Shown here one piece after another: positions 34,844-44,291 of a stretch of DNA of 64,000 nt (the stretch's first letter is position 1; every line of letters starts with the position of its first letter). Both the position numbers and the translations under genes were made by a program. Source of the stretch: Granulicella sp. (GTDB taxonomy: Bacteria; Acidobacteriota; Terriglobia; Terriglobales; Acidobacteriaceae). The notes below the pieces were generated by a model. The model ran no database searches, was not told where the DNA came from, and saw nothing but the letters and a program-made list of their open reading frames with translations. The stretch lies in assembly GCA_027452215.1 (NCBI GenBank), contig DAIDGQ010000045.1:124001-188000 (forward strand), given 5' to 3'.

Positions 34844-35563
34844 CTACCCAACATGGAGAAGCTGCGGGCGGAGATCCATTCGATAGGAGCATGGGACGGA
34901 TGGCCGGTTCGCGCGCAAATGAGCCTTCCGCACAATCTCGGACCAGAGCATTTGGGTCCCCGCCATCGTTGTTCCACTGAAATAATCCAACACACAGCGA
35001 GGAAGAGACCATTTTCTGGCTAACGTGAGCCCCACCGCCAAGCTGTCCTCCGTGCCCGTCTCGCCGTCTTTCCACCCTAGAGCAGACGGCAGCAAGCCGA
35101 TCGCATGGAACAATCCCACCAGGTACGCTTCGTCCGGATTAATCTCTGGAGTATCCTCGGCGATGAACTTCGCATACTGTGCAATCTCTCTGGAATGAGC
35201 CCAGATCTCTGCGATGACTCTGTGACGACCATCGCGAGCTACTGTCCTCGCAGAAACGGCTTCGATACACGCATCCACGCCAAGATCCGCGATGCAATCC
35301 TCAATCCGACTGGGGCGACCCTCAGAGTTCCCGTACTCCATGGTCGCCAGTCTCAGGATCTGCAGTGTGGCGCCCAGATCGTTCCGAACCAACTGCGATA
35401 CGGCTCGAAGGTCGACGCTTGGTTCCTGAAATTCAAGCTCCAGCAGCAACAGCGTCTCCAGTTGAACCGGAACGTCGGGCAGATGAACTGCTAGTTCAAC
35501 CTGCAGCGGGTATCTCTTCACCATTTGATAAAGCACTGTCTGGTTCGGAAGGACGCTTTTCAT
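34844..35563 (-). CDS. HDOD-domain protein in the flagellar operon
   Basis: This protein of about 239 residues matches the HDOD domain, a catalytically degenerate relative of HD hydrolases found in signalling proteins: AVHLPDVPVQLETLLLLELE, LVRNDLGATLQILRLATMEYG, IADLGVDACIEAVSA and EAYLVGLFHAIGLLP. The HD pair needed for metal-dependent hydrolysis is not intact. ATG 35563 is used; a GTG one codon before is equivalent. It is the last gene of the long flagellar operon, 47 bases after the zinc-finger/MshEN gene, and is followed by a terminator. HDOD proteins elsewhere influence motility and c-di-GMP circuits; the role here is unknown. Confidence 0.8.
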   Translation of the reverse strand: MKSVLPNQTVLYQMVKRYPLQVELAVHLPDVPVQLETLLLLELEFQEPSVDLRAVSQLVRNDLGATLQILRLATMEYGNSEGRPSRIEDCIADLGVDACIEAVSARTVARDGRHRVIAEIWAHSREIAQYAKFIAEDTPEINPDEAYLVGLFHAIGLLPSALGWKDGETGTEDSLAVGLTLARKWSLPRCVLDYFSGTTMAGTQMLWSEIVRKAHLRANRPSVPCSYRMDLRPQLLHVG

Positions 35564-35612
35564 CACTGGGCCATCACCTTACCCAATGAGTCGGCAGATC
35601 GCGCCAGAAATT

Positions 35613-36521
35613 TCACCTCAGATATCGAATATGTTGTCCGGAAGCGAGAAAAGTTTCGTTTTTCCGTTCTACTTCAGTATTTCTGCCCTGAAATAGAACA
35701 TCCATGGTTCGTCGTTTACCGGAGAGCCTCATCCACGCATAGTTTCGGCAGGAAGCGAAACTGGCCTCTCGCGCCCTGATCTCCAGAGCGAACCCGCCGA
35801 CAGCCTTCGCTGTCTGTGCTGGCGTGAGTGCATCTTCGACGACAACTTCCGTGTAATTTGGAGCCGTGGTCAGACGCTCCATCTGCTCTCGAAACTCCGT
35901 TGGAGTGATGAAGCAAGGTTCGGCCGTGCAGCCCGTGATCTGTTCCACCGAGTGGAGGAGACTGTTCTCCACTCGATGGACAAACCCGAGAAGCAAGCGC
36001 TTTGCCGTGGCGGAATAGTGAAGGGGCACCGCCGAGAATGTTCGCAACAAGGTCACCGGAATATCGGCGTCAACCGACTGGCTGATGCGGTCCCGCCCGA
36101 GCACGGGATACCCCCACTGCACCGCCCTCGCTGCAGCCAACTGCCATTCGCTTGCCAGTCCAAGCTGCAGGAGCACCACCTCCAACTCTTCGCCACTCAA
36201 CTGACTCTGCGCTACGGCAGAGCGGAGCTGCTCGTTGGACAGATATCCCTTCGAGAGCATCACGAGACCGATTGATAATCTCGGGCTGTGGGGCATCTCT
36301 GCGGTGCGAGCCACCGAGAGCGCAGAGAACCGGGCTCGCGCCGCATTCGCAAAGCAATCAATGCTGCAGTACCAGAGTTTGCCCATGCGTATGCCCACGC
36401 GACTCTCTGGCACGCTTCGCATTATCAAGGTGTTCTGACAGGTCCTCAGTCCGCACACAGCGTGCATACTCTTCCAGCTCTGATCAACTTTTGCAATCAA
36501 GGAATCGATTAGCAATTTCAT
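35613..36521 (-). CDS. Zinc-finger-like plus MshEN/GspE-N-type protein
   Basis: This 302-residue soluble protein is not a known flagellar component. Residues 23-56 hold four cysteines (C23-x4-C28-x23-C52-x3-C56) around GKLWYCSIDCF, suggesting a small zinc-binding module. Residues about 82-140 (SIGLVMLSKGYLSNEQLRSA, LLQLGLASEWQLAAARAVQW) match the N-terminal domain of type II secretion/pilus ATPases, a family whose MshEN version binds c-di-GMP. The rest is unassigned. There is no ATPase domain. ATG 36521 has GAAGG 3 bases upstream. It follows the FliN/FliY-like gene within the operon, pointing to c-di-GMP or assembly control of the motor (inference). Confidence 0.6.
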   Translation of the reverse strand: MKLLIDSLIAKVDQSWKSMHAVCGLRTCQNTLIMRSVPESRVGIRMGKLWYCSIDCFANAARARFSALSVARTAEMPHSPRLSIGLVMLSKGYLSNEQLRSAVAQSQLSGEELEVVLLQLGLASEWQLAAARAVQWGYPVLGRDRISQSVDADIPVTLLRTFSAVPLHYSATAKRLLLGFVHRVENSLLHSVEQITGCTAEPCFITPTEFREQMERLTTAPNYTEVVVEDALTPAQTAKAVGGFALEIRAREASFASCRNYAWMRLSGKRRTMDVLFQGRNTEVERKNETFLASGQHIRYLR

Positions 36522-36543
36522 AGGCCTTCCCTTCTTATAGAAA

Positions 36544-37341
36544 TTAGCGCGTAAAGTGCGAGGCAATCGGCTGCGGTATTTCGATCACACGCAGCCCATA
36601 GTTGCCGTCAACGATGACGGCCTCACCCCGTGCGATCACCTTTCCGTCCAACAACAGCTCGACGGGGTCGTCGACATCGCGATCCAACTCGATGACGGAG
36701 CCGCTAGCAAGGTCCAACACCTCGCGCAGCGGAAGCTTGCACTGCCCAAAGCGAAGCGACACGTTCAATTCGACATCCATGACGAGGTCGAGATTTGCAG
36801 ACTCCATAACAGCCTTCTCTGATTCAGAAGCTGGCTTCGGAAGTATGGAAGCCAAGGCCGTCAGCAGTCGTCCATCGAAGTACAGCAGGAGCGACAGGTC
36901 GTCCTGGTCTCCACCGGACGCTGCGAGAGGCACAACGGACATTCCACCAAACACTAGATCCTCGACTCGGGTCACGCTCAGCGTGAGTTCGCCGCATCCT
37001 GCAAATAACGCTGCGCGAAGACCTTCGAGCGCTGAGGAGAGGACCGAGGCCAACGCCTCCACATGTTCGTCGCTGAAGTCTGAGTGAGGTTGACCCAGAA
37101 TTTTCGATCCGAGCTCAGCGGCCTGAGCTTGATTTAGTTCGATAAAGCACTCGCCTCTTAAGCCGCCTTCGATGCTCAGGCGGAAGTGGATCGACTTACC
37201 CCCACTCTCCAGCGAGTTGGGGTTGTCCAGAATCTTAATTTGCCACGGAAGTCCAAGCTTCTCGGTCAGCACTCCGGAAAGTGATTCAGCGAAAGCTTTC
37301 GCAAATATCTGCGCACCCTGATGTTTAATCTGGTTGTCCAT
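36544..37341 (-). CDS. FliN/FliY-like motor switch protein with N-terminal CheC-like domain
   Basis: This 265-residue protein ends in a SpoA (FliN) domain (about 190-260: DVELNVSLRFGQCKLPLREV, LDLASGSVIELDR, GKVIARGEAVIVDGNYGLRV). The first 160 residues resemble a CheC/CheX-type fold, as in FliY, but the ExxN helix is missing (HVEALASVLSSALEGL), so phosphatase activity is unlikely. ATG 37341 lies 5 bases after the fliM stop. A second, short FliN is encoded at 44743-45045, so the C-ring may contain both. The N-terminal fold is my inference from hydrophobic pattern. Confidence 0.78.
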   Translation of the reverse strand: MDNQIKHQGAQIFAKAFAESLSGVLTEKLGLPWQIKILDNPNSLESGGKSIHFRLSIEGGLRGECFIELNQAQAAELGSKILGQPHSDFSDEHVEALASVLSSALEGLRAALFAGCGELTLSVTRVEDLVFGGMSVVPLAASGGDQDDLSLLLYFDGRLLTALASILPKPASESEKAVMESANLDLVMDVELNVSLRFGQCKLPLREVLDLASGSVIELDRDVDDPVELLLDGKVIARGEAVIVDGNYGLRVIEIPQPIASHFTR

Positions 37342-37346
37342 AATTT

Positions 37347-38318
37347 CTATTCCATCCCCCAATTCGTGAGCCGAGTTCTGCGGCCAAGTTGTGCTGCTTT
37401 TTTCGAGCCATTCCTGACGGGTTGAGCCTCGAATATATCCAGCCCTTCGACCGTCAACATCCCAGGAGTCCGGACCGGGGCTCGCAGCTTCAAGAGACAG
37501 CCCGGTTGAAGCGCAATCAGGTCCCGCACGGAGACCTTCATACGGGGAAGGCCCGCCTCAACAAGCACGTCACAATCGAGAACTCGCTCACTGATACTCG
37601 GGATGGGGAGATACCTGAATCCTCCCTTACGTTGGGGCTCTTCGGACTTGATTTGCTTGAGAAGAACATTGAGAAATGAAGTTGGAAAGACGAGTTGGAA
37701 GGTTCCCTTCGTGCCTGCAATTTCCACCTGAAACTTAACCGAGGTGACCTTCTCGTTGGGAGGACAGTACTGGTGCAGAAGAGAGGACTTGGTTCGGCGG
37801 CTTGGCAATAAAGCGAGCTTGGGGATACGCCACGCATGCTCCGCTTGCCTAGCAATGACTGCGGTGACATCCTGCATGATCTCTTCTTCAATCTCCGAGA
37901 GTTCGCGCGGAGTGCTGACTGATGCTCCTCTTCCCCCCAGAAGCAGTTCTACAATCGGAAACACCAGATCCAGATCGCACTCCACGATCACGGCCCCGGG
38001 CATAGTGCTGAGGGAAAATGGGACGACGTAGCTGAGTGCAGGAATGCCCGCAATATGTTCGGCGAGGGGAAGCTGATCGAGCGCTTGGAGCTTCACCTCA
38101 AGACCGGTCCCCAGATAAACATCGAGGGCGCTCGCGAGTTGGCGCGCGAAGGTCTCATGAATCGCCGTCAGAGAACGTGCGCTCTCGTTCGACAATCGTC
38201 CTGCAGAGCGAAAGTTGCACGCTTGAATGGATCGCGATTTGATCGTTACTTTCTTCTTGACGACATGTTCTGATGCGCTGACCGTTTCCTCTGCTGATTC
38301 TGTATTAGGCGTGTTCAT
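37347..38318 (-). CDS. fliM: Flagellar motor switch protein FliM
   Basis: This 323-residue C-ring protein binds CheY-P and sets rotation direction. The middle domain (about 35-225) has the CheC-like pseudo-dimer fold with FARQLASALDVYLGTGLEVK and ELLLGGRGASVSTPRELSEIE; the C-terminal SpoA domain carries LPRMKVSVRDLIALQPGCLLKL. The N-terminal CheY-binding EIDALL-type peptide is not recognisable, since the first 30 residues read VSASEHVVKKKVTIKS. AGGAG lies 6 bases before the ATG. It overlaps fliA by 14 bases. Confidence 0.93.
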   Translation of the reverse strand: MNTPNTESAEETVSASEHVVKKKVTIKSRSIQACNFRSAGRLSNESARSLTAIHETFARQLASALDVYLGTGLEVKLQALDQLPLAEHIAGIPALSYVVPFSLSTMPGAVIVECDLDLVFPIVELLLGGRGASVSTPRELSEIEEEIMQDVTAVIARQAEHAWRIPKLALLPSRRTKSSLLHQYCPPNEKVTSVKFQVEIAGTKGTFQLVFPTSFLNVLLKQIKSEEPQRKGGFRYLPIPSISERVLDCDVLVEAGLPRMKVSVRDLIALQPGCLLKLRAPVRTPGMLTVEGLDIFEAQPVRNGSKKAAQLGRRTRLTNWGME

Positions 38319-39102
38319 GAGTTTCTCCTAAAAATTCGGGCGCAACAGCGGGCCGTTCCTTGAGGTGAGCAAGCAGCACTCGAAGCTTCTTCATGCTTGC
38401 CTGCCGGATTTGTGACACGCGTGAGAGAGCTACACCCACCACGGCTGCGATCTCTTTCATGGTGAGTTCCTCGCGATAATAGAGGGAGAGAATCAATTGC
38501 TCCCTCTCGCTAAGCTGAGCAATTGCTTCGGCCAGGTGAACCTTCAGCTCGCCTTCGAGACACAGGTCGAAGGGATCGGGGTCGTCGAGGTTGGGAGCAG
38601 ATTCGATCAGATCCATCATGTCGGAGCGGTCATTAGAGACAGCCATCTGCTGGCCGACGAGATGAAGGCCGTCGATATGTGCAAGGATTCTCCGCAGATG
38701 ATCCGTATCCAGATTCATCTCCCCGGCGATCTCAGATTCGACTGGACTCCTGCCGAGCTTCGCCTCAAGCCGAGCAGTTGCATCGGTCACCTCGCGACCC
38801 CTTCTGCGGATCGACCGCGAGCCCCAGTCTGACTCTCTAAGGCTGTCCAGAATCGCACCGCGGATTCTAAACTTCGCGAAGCCCTTGAAGCTGGGATTCT
38901 TAGTGCAGTCGAAGCTGCGGCTGGCTTCAAGCAGGCCGATCACACCAGCGTTCACCAAATCTTCCAGCTCAACATGTGGCGGAAGGCGCTCGCGAAGGCG
39001 CGAGGCAATGTAGTAGACCTGTGATAGCTCCTGCATTACAAGCGCGTTGCGATCATCCAGGTCAGCCGAACTTGTCGTATATGCTACTTCTGCTGGCATC
39101 AT
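38305..39102 (-). CDS. fliA: Flagellar sigma factor FliA (sigma-28)
   Basis: This 265-residue alternative sigma factor directs late flagellar genes. Region 2 (about 35-105; LEDLVNAGVIGLLEASRSFD, FAKFRIRGAILDSLRESDW), region 3 (ATARLEAKLGRSPVESEIA) and region 4 (AIAQLSEREQLILSLYY, MKEIAAVVGVALSRVSQI) are complete, and the R2 variant RIRGAILDSLRE is that of FliA/WhiG. It lies 46 bases after flhA. Its target sequences are found at eight places in this window, and its inhibitor flgM is at 29806-30090. ATG 39102 or the next codon may be used. Confidence 0.95.
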   Translation of the reverse strand: MMPAEVAYTTSSADLDDRNALVMQELSQVYYIASRLRERLPPHVELEDLVNAGVIGLLEASRSFDCTKNPSFKGFAKFRIRGAILDSLRESDWGSRSIRRRGREVTDATARLEAKLGRSPVESEIAGEMNLDTDHLRRILAHIDGLHLVGQQMAVSNDRSDMMDLIESAPNLDDPDPFDLCLEGELKVHLAEAIAQLSEREQLILSLYYREELTMKEIAAVVGVALSRVSQIRQASMKKLRVLLAHLKERPAVAPEFLGETHEHA

Positions 39103-39147
39103 TTCTTCACCTGCTCGCGCATAGAGATCGCGCGTTTCCTTTTTGCT

Positions 39148-41226
39148 CTATCGAACTGAACCCAGTGACTGCACTTGAGTCATCGGCGGAATTTCTGATG
39201 GCGATATGACTACGATCTTCGGAATGTAGGGCTCGAGAAGTCGCTTCAGATAAAAGCGACCTGGCGACGAGCAAAGCAGTACAGGAGGTGCCATCGTCAC
39301 TTGGTCGCCGAGCATCGCTCGAAGGCCGGCCAGGACTCGACTGGCAACGGAGATCTGCATCGTGCCACCAGCCGAGGGCGGCTGCTGAGAGCTGGTGCGA
39401 GAGCACTCCTCCTCAATGGATCGATCCAGGGTGACTACCTTGAGCTGCCCTTGCGCATCCAGAAGCGGGTGAATCAGCGCACGTCCGAGAGAATGTCTCG
39501 CGGCCTCGACGAGCGCGATGGGACTCTTATTGATCATGGCTGCTTCGACGAGAGCTTCAAGGATGGTGCCTAGATCGCGAATCGAGACTTGCTCTCGCAA
39601 CAATTGCTGCAGCACTTTCTGTACTTCACCCAGGCTCATCAGCTTGGGCGTCAGCTCTTCCACGAGCTTTGGATGGGAGTCAGCGAGTCGATCTACAAGC
39701 CGCTTGGTTTCGTACCTCGACAACAGGTCATGCGCGTTCTGCTTAATAAGCTCTGCAAGATGCGCGGCCAATACCGACGTATGGTCGACCACCGCATAGC
39801 CAGCGGAGATGGCCTTTGCCTGAAGGTCCGGAGTGATCCACTTTGCGGGCGAATCGAAAGCGGGCTCCCGCGTCTCTTGTCCTTCAATGTCGCCCGGGGT
39901 CGGATTGGAATTCACGGCGAGCAAGCGATCGCGCTTCATCTCCCAGCGCGCAATTTCTACGCCACGAAGATAGATGACATACTCCCTTTCCTTAAGGGAT
40001 AAGTTGTCGGTGATATGAATCGATGGAACAAGAAACCCGAGTTGCTGCGCCAAATTTTTGCGAAGAGCTTTCACTCGTGCAAGCAGTTGGCCTCCCTGTT
40101 TGGCGTCGACCAGCGGGACGAGGCCGATGCCGACCTCCAGCATAAGATCGTCCAACTTCAGAACCGCATCCATAGGGTCCACTGCCGGCGCCCCTGCGAC
40201 GCCACCCTTGGCTACAACCGCATTCGCACCGGGAGCCAGCTCGTTCTCGGTCGCAGGCTTCATCTTCCATGCAGAGAACATTGTGACTCCGCCCAGCGCC
40301 AGGAACGAAATCTTAGGCATGCCGGGAATCAAGGCCAGGCCCAGCAGCACTCCGCTCACAATCCAAAGCGGTCGTGATGTCTTGAACATCTGCTTCCCAA
40401 TATCCGCGCCTAGCGAGAGATCGGAGCCGGTGCGCGTGACCACAATGCCGCCGGCCACCGATACGAGGAGCGAAGGAATGATAGAGACCAGACCGTTGCC
40501 AACCGTGAGAATGGTGTAGGTCTTGAGGGCCTGCTGGAATGGAATTCCGAGCTGAAAGACTCCAATCAAAAACCCCGCGACGATGTTAATGACGAGAACG
40601 AGAATAGTAGCCAGCGAGTCTCTTTGACTGAATCGCGCTGCACCATCCATGGAGCCGCAGAACTCTGCTTCGCGCGCCACCTGCTCGCGACGATGCTTTG
40701 CCTGCTCCGCGTTGATAAGGCCCGTATTGAGATCGGAGTCGATGGCCATCTGTTTTCCGGGCATGGCATCGAGAGTGAATCGCGCAGTCACCTCGGCGGT
40801 ACGCACCGCACCATGACTGACCACGAGATATTGAATGGCAATCAGTGCGAGGAAGATGACGAATCCAACAATGTAATTTCCGCCGACTACAAATTGCCCA
40901 AAGGCCTCGATGACTTGTCCCGCCGCGGAGGAGCCCTCGTTGCCATGCAGCAGAATTCGGCGTGTGCACGCGAGATCCAGCGAGAGTCGCATGAGAGTCA
41001 GCAAAAGAATGAGGCTGGGAAATACAGAGAACTGTACCGGCCGCAAGATCTGGATAGCGGTGAGCAATACGAGCACTGAGACCGTGATGCTAAAAGTGAG
41101 CAACAGATCGAGTACAAAGCTTGGCAAGGGCACAAGCATGACAAACACTAGCGCCACGGCCCCGGTTGGTATAAACCACTCCGAGGAGGCGCGCAGCATA
41201 GCTAAAAGTCCGGATTTTTTGATCAC
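39148..41226 (-). CDS. flhA: Flagellar type III export protein FlhA
   Basis: This 692-residue protein is the largest export-gate component. Eight membrane helices fill residues about 15-325 (LVPLPSFVLDLLLTFSITVSVLV, RLSLDLACTRRILLHG, DAMPGKQMAIDSDLNTGLI between helices), followed by the large cytoplasmic domain that docks substrate-chaperone complexes (LGFLVPSIHITDNLSLKEREY, VVDHTSVLAAHLAELIK). GTG start overlaps the flhB stop (GTGA). All family landmarks are in place. Confidence 0.97.
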   Translation of the reverse strand: MIKKSGLLAMLRASSEWFIPTGAVALVFVMLVPLPSFVLDLLLTFSITVSVLVLLTAIQILRPVQFSVFPSLILLLTLMRLSLDLACTRRILLHGNEGSSAAGQVIEAFGQFVVGGNYIVGFVIFLALIAIQYLVVSHGAVRTAEVTARFTLDAMPGKQMAIDSDLNTGLINAEQAKHRREQVAREAEFCGSMDGAARFSQRDSLATILVLVINIVAGFLIGVFQLGIPFQQALKTYTILTVGNGLVSIIPSLLVSVAGGIVVTRTGSDLSLGADIGKQMFKTSRPLWIVSGVLLGLALIPGMPKISFLALGGVTMFSAWKMKPATENELAPGANAVVAKGGVAGAPAVDPMDAVLKLDDLMLEVGIGLVPLVDAKQGGQLLARVKALRKNLAQQLGFLVPSIHITDNLSLKEREYVIYLRGVEIARWEMKRDRLLAVNSNPTPGDIEGQETREPAFDSPAKWITPDLQAKAISAGYAVVDHTSVLAAHLAELIKQNAHDLLSRYETKRLVDRLADSHPKLVEELTPKLMSLGEVQKVLQQLLREQVSIRDLGTILEALVEAAMINKSPIALVEAARHSLGRALIHPLLDAQGQLKVVTLDRSIEEECSRTSSQQPPSAGGTMQISVASRVLAGLRAMLGDQVTMAPPVLLCSSPGRFYLKRLLEPYIPKIVVISPSEIPPMTQVQSLGSVR

Positions 41227-42329
41227 TGCGGTCTCGCTTCTTCCGTGCGGTTGGCGGCGTCTCGGCGTTGAGCGTCCCGGCGTTTCACTTCGTCCTGAGC
41301 TTTGTAGACCAGAACAAGAATCTCTGCGACAGCGTGGTACAAATCTGAGGGAATGGCGTCTCCGACTTCGACGCCCTTGTAGAGAGCCTGGGCAAGAGGT
41401 CTGTTCTCCATGATGGGAATCCCGCGGTCGCCGGCGATCTCCCTGATCTTTAGCGCCAGAAGGTCAAGACCCTTCGCTACAACCAGGGGTGCCTCCATGT
41501 TGAGTTCGAACTTGAGGGCAACCGCATAGTGAGTCGGATTCGTGATGACTACCGTCGCGGTCTCCGCCGCCTTGATCATCTGTCTGCGCCGTGATTGCCT
41601 CTGTAGCTTGCGAAACCGTGCTTTGTTGGCAGGGTTGCCCTCCGACTCGTTCATCTCCTCGCGTATTTCCTCGCGGCTCATCTTCAAGTCGCCTTCGCTC
41701 TTCAACCACAGCAGAAGATAGTCCACGGCCGACCAGATCAGCAGCACCAGACCAGACTTCCAACAGATCTGCAGAAGCATTTCAGACACGATGCTGGCGA
41801 AGGCCCGTGCATCGACATACGAGCTGCCTAAAATCTCAACCCAGTGGCTTTGAATACACGCATAGCCGACCCACGCGATGATGGCGAACGGAAGAAGCGA
41901 CTTAAGAACACTGCTCACGGACGTGAGTGAGAAGATCTGGCCGAGCCGTTTCCCCGGACTCAACCGGTCGAACTTGAAAGCCAGCGCCTCCGGCGCAAAG
42001 ACGAAGCCGCCCTGGGCCAGTCCGACGCCCAGAGCTACGACGAGCGCGGCGAACTGGAAAGGGACCACCCATCGCATTGCCTCCACACTGACCCAAAACA
42101 GGAGCGGACCATTCGCATCGATAGAGTCTGTGCTGGCGGAGCTGAGTGTATTGCGAAAGAAGTCCGTCCACTGATCGGCGCCGTCCCGCACCATCATCAC
42201 CATGATTCCCGCAACGACAAACATCGCGATAGCGCCAGTGAGTTCTCGTGAACGTGTGACCTGTCCCTGCTCCCGCGCCTTGAGCCGGTGATGCGGTGTC
42301 GCTTGTTCGGTCTTATTCGATTCAGCCAT
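41223..42329 (-). CDS. flhB: Flagellar export switch protein FlhB
   Basis: This 368-residue protein switches export specificity from hook to filament substrates. Four membrane helices (about 30-205) precede a cytoplasmic domain with the self-cleavage site N264-P265-T266-H267 (VVITNPTHYAVAL). The N-terminus starts with the family's ESNKTEQATPHHRLKAREQG. It acts with FliK, encoded at the head of the operon. The stop overlaps the flhA start. Confidence 0.97.
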   Translation of the reverse strand: MAESNKTEQATPHHRLKAREQGQVTRSRELTGAIAMFVVAGIMVMMVRDGADQWTDFFRNTLSSASTDSIDANGPLLFWVSVEAMRWVVPFQFAALVVALGVGLAQGGFVFAPEALAFKFDRLSPGKRLGQIFSLTSVSSVLKSLLPFAIIAWVGYACIQSHWVEILGSSYVDARAFASIVSEMLLQICWKSGLVLLIWSAVDYLLLWLKSEGDLKMSREEIREEMNESEGNPANKARFRKLQRQSRRRQMIKAAETATVVITNPTHYAVALKFELNMEAPLVVAKGLDLLALKIREIAGDRGIPIMENRPLAQALYKGVEVGDAIPSDLYHAVAEILVLVYKAQDEVKRRDAQRRDAANRTEEARPQ

Positions 42330-42335
42330 GGTCTC

Positions 42336-43106
42336 TCATCGCGCGAGGTGCAGAATATGAACGCCGTTTTCCAGCGTCTCTTGAAAAAGCTTGTGATACA
42401 GGTCAGGCCAATACTTGAGGGTTGAGATCAAGATAAGAATTCCCAGCAGACTCTTCACCGCAGGCCCAAGGAGCATGAGAGGCAACTGAGCAGAGGCCTT
42501 ACCCAGAAATCCCAACAGGACATCTGTGACGAGTGTTGCGGCCAGAACAGGTGCAGCAATCCTGACCCCAAGTCCGAACACCATGCCGCAGGTCTTGATA
42601 ATGGCCAGCGCAAAGAAGCTGCTCAAGTGCATCGTGGATGGCGGCAAGTAAAGGAAGCTGTCTCCGATGGCCTTGAGAAGCCAAAAGTGCACATCCATGC
42701 GCAGGAAGAGCAGCATCACGATCGACTGGTAGAAGACCGCGATCACGGTTGTGTCCACTTGCGTCTGAGGATCCAGAATGTTCACAAGAGAGAATCCCAT
42801 CTGGACCCCTAGGATCTGGCCCGCCATCTGCGCGGCGTCGAAGACGAGGTTGGTTGCAATCCCCATCCCTGCGCCGATGAGAAGCTCCCGAAACACCAGG
42901 ATGGGCCAATCCATCATGGCGTAGGGTCCCAGGCCCTGCCCAACCGCAGGAAATAGGAGCAGCGTAATCGAAATGACCAATCCCGCCTTGACCCGCGATG
43001 GGATGACGATGCTTCCATAAAAGGGAGCGAACAGCATCAGACCCGATAGACGCGCAGCAATGATGAGCAGGCCGCTGATCGCTCCTAGTAGTGCCGTCTG
43101 AGTCAT
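42336..43106 (-). CDS. fliR: Flagellar export protein FliR
   Basis: This 256-residue inner-membrane protein has about six hydrophobic helices and the FliR landmarks RLSGLMLFAPFYGSIVIPSRVKAGL and VFRELLIGAGMGIATNLVFDAAQMAGQ. ATG 43106 overlaps the fliQ stop (ATGA), which is better than the longer frame from 43172 that runs inside fliQ. FliR forms the helical export core with FliP and FliQ. Confidence 0.95.
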   Translation of the reverse strand: MTQTALLGAISGLLIIAARLSGLMLFAPFYGSIVIPSRVKAGLVISITLLLFPAVGQGLGPYAMMDWPILVFRELLIGAGMGIATNLVFDAAQMAGQILGVQMGFSLVNILDPQTQVDTTVIAVFYQSIVMLLFLRMDVHFWLLKAIGDSFLYLPPSTMHLSSFFALAIIKTCGMVFGLGVRIAAPVLAATLVTDVLLGFLGKASAQLPLMLLGPAVKSLLGILILISTLKYWPDLYHKLFQETLENGVHILHLAR

Positions 43107-43372
43107 TGCAGATACCTGTTGAAGTCCGAGAGAAGGTTGAGCGTGTAGTGTGCAAGACTTCGCCACATCCACGGCATCATGAAGAACAGTGCTCCTCCTG
43201 TGACAAGCAGGCGGGATACCGTCGATACTGTGCTGTCCTGGAGCGAAGTGAGCACCTGCAGGATGTTCACCAGCAGGCTGATCATGATAGCGATGACGAG
43301 CACCGGCCCCGCGAGGATGAGAACCTCCTGCAGCATCATTCGTCCGAGTAGAACTGCTTGATCGACATCCAT
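43103..43372 (-). CDS. fliQ: Flagellar export protein FliQ
   Basis: This 89-residue protein has two membrane helices: EVLILAGPVLVIAIMISLLVNIL and VTGGALFFMMPWMWRSLAHY, with the conserved QVLTSLQDSTVS loop between. Size and order (fliP-fliQ-fliR) are canonical. It starts 4 bases after fliP. Confidence 0.95.
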   Translation of the reverse strand: MDVDQAVLLGRMMLQEVLILAGPVLVIAIMISLLVNILQVLTSLQDSTVSTVSRLLVTGGALFFMMPWMWRSLAHYTLNLLSDFNRYLQ

Positions 43373-43376
43373 GGCG

Positions 43377-44291
43377 TTAGCTAAGGCTCCTCATCAGTGA
43401 ACCGACTAAAAGGTGCCATCCATCAACCATCAAAAACAGTAGGAGCTTTAGAGGAGTGGAGATGACGACGGGAGGCAATTGCAGCATGCCGACAGATGTC
43501 GTAATTGAAGCAACGACCATATCGACCACGAGGAAGGGGAGGAACAAGACAGTACCAATTTGAAAGCCGGCCTTGAGCTCTGACAGAATGTAGGACGGCA
43601 GCAAGACTCGCATCGACACGTCCTCCACGGAGGCGGGACGGGGTTCCTTCGCCAGTTCGATGAACAGGGCTACGTCCTTCTCGCGAACGTAATGAGCCAT
43701 AAACTGATGCATCGGAACTTCAGCACGTGAGAGTGCCTCGATGCCTGTGATCTGACCTGCCTGCATCGGCACAACGGCGTCTTGATAGATCTGGGATGCG
43801 ACTGGTTGCATCACAAAGAAGGTCATGATCAACGAGAGGCCGATGAGCGTCTGGTTCGAAGGAGTGGATTGAAGGCCCAATGCCTGGCGCAGGAAATGAA
43901 ACACAATCAGCAGTCGCGCAAACGGGGTCATGCAGATCAGGATGGATGGAATGAGCGTCAATGCGGTGAGCGTGACGATGATGTTCCAAGGCACCGCTCT
44001 CCCCAATGCCCCGGAAGCCTGCAGGACTCCATCGGGATCCACTGAAGGCGCAGAGGTAGAAGTTCCTCGTTTACCCCGCTTCATTGGTAAGCCTGCTGGC
44101 TCGCTCATCGGCACAACCTCAACCGTAGGAGGAGGAGGAAATGAGGGAAAACTCTGCATCTGCGGAGTATCCTCCTCAGTCGTCTGGGCCCCCCTCTTTG
44201 GGGAGTGCCCCGCTGCGAGTGCCGTTGCCGTTACAGCAAATAGTGCAGAGAGAAGAACGACGATCTTTAGGAGAGCGCGATTGCACCTCAT
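43377..44291 (-). CDS. fliP: Flagellar export protein FliP
   Basis: This 304-residue protein has a cleavable signal peptide (LLKIVVLLSALFAVTATALA) and then a long, proline- and serine-rich linker of about 70 residues before the conserved core. The core holds TLIPSILICMTPFARLLIVF, GLQSTPSNQTLIGLSLIMTF, VLLPSYILSELKAGFQIG and the C-terminal KLLLFLMVDGWHLLVGSLMRS. The linker makes it longer than the roughly 245-residue enteric FliP. It overlaps fliO by 4 bases. Confidence 0.95.
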   Translation of the reverse strand: MRCNRALLKIVVLLSALFAVTATALAAGHSPKRGAQTTEEDTPQMQSFPSFPPPPTVEVVPMSEPAGLPMKRGKRGTSTSAPSVDPDGVLQASGALGRAVPWNIIVTLTALTLIPSILICMTPFARLLIVFHFLRQALGLQSTPSNQTLIGLSLIMTFFVMQPVASQIYQDAVVPMQAGQITGIEALSRAEVPMHQFMAHYVREKDVALFIELAKEPRPASVEDVSMRVLLPSYILSELKAGFQIGTVLFLPFLVVDMVVASITTSVGMLQLPPVVISTPLKLLLFLMVDGWHLLVGSLMRSLS

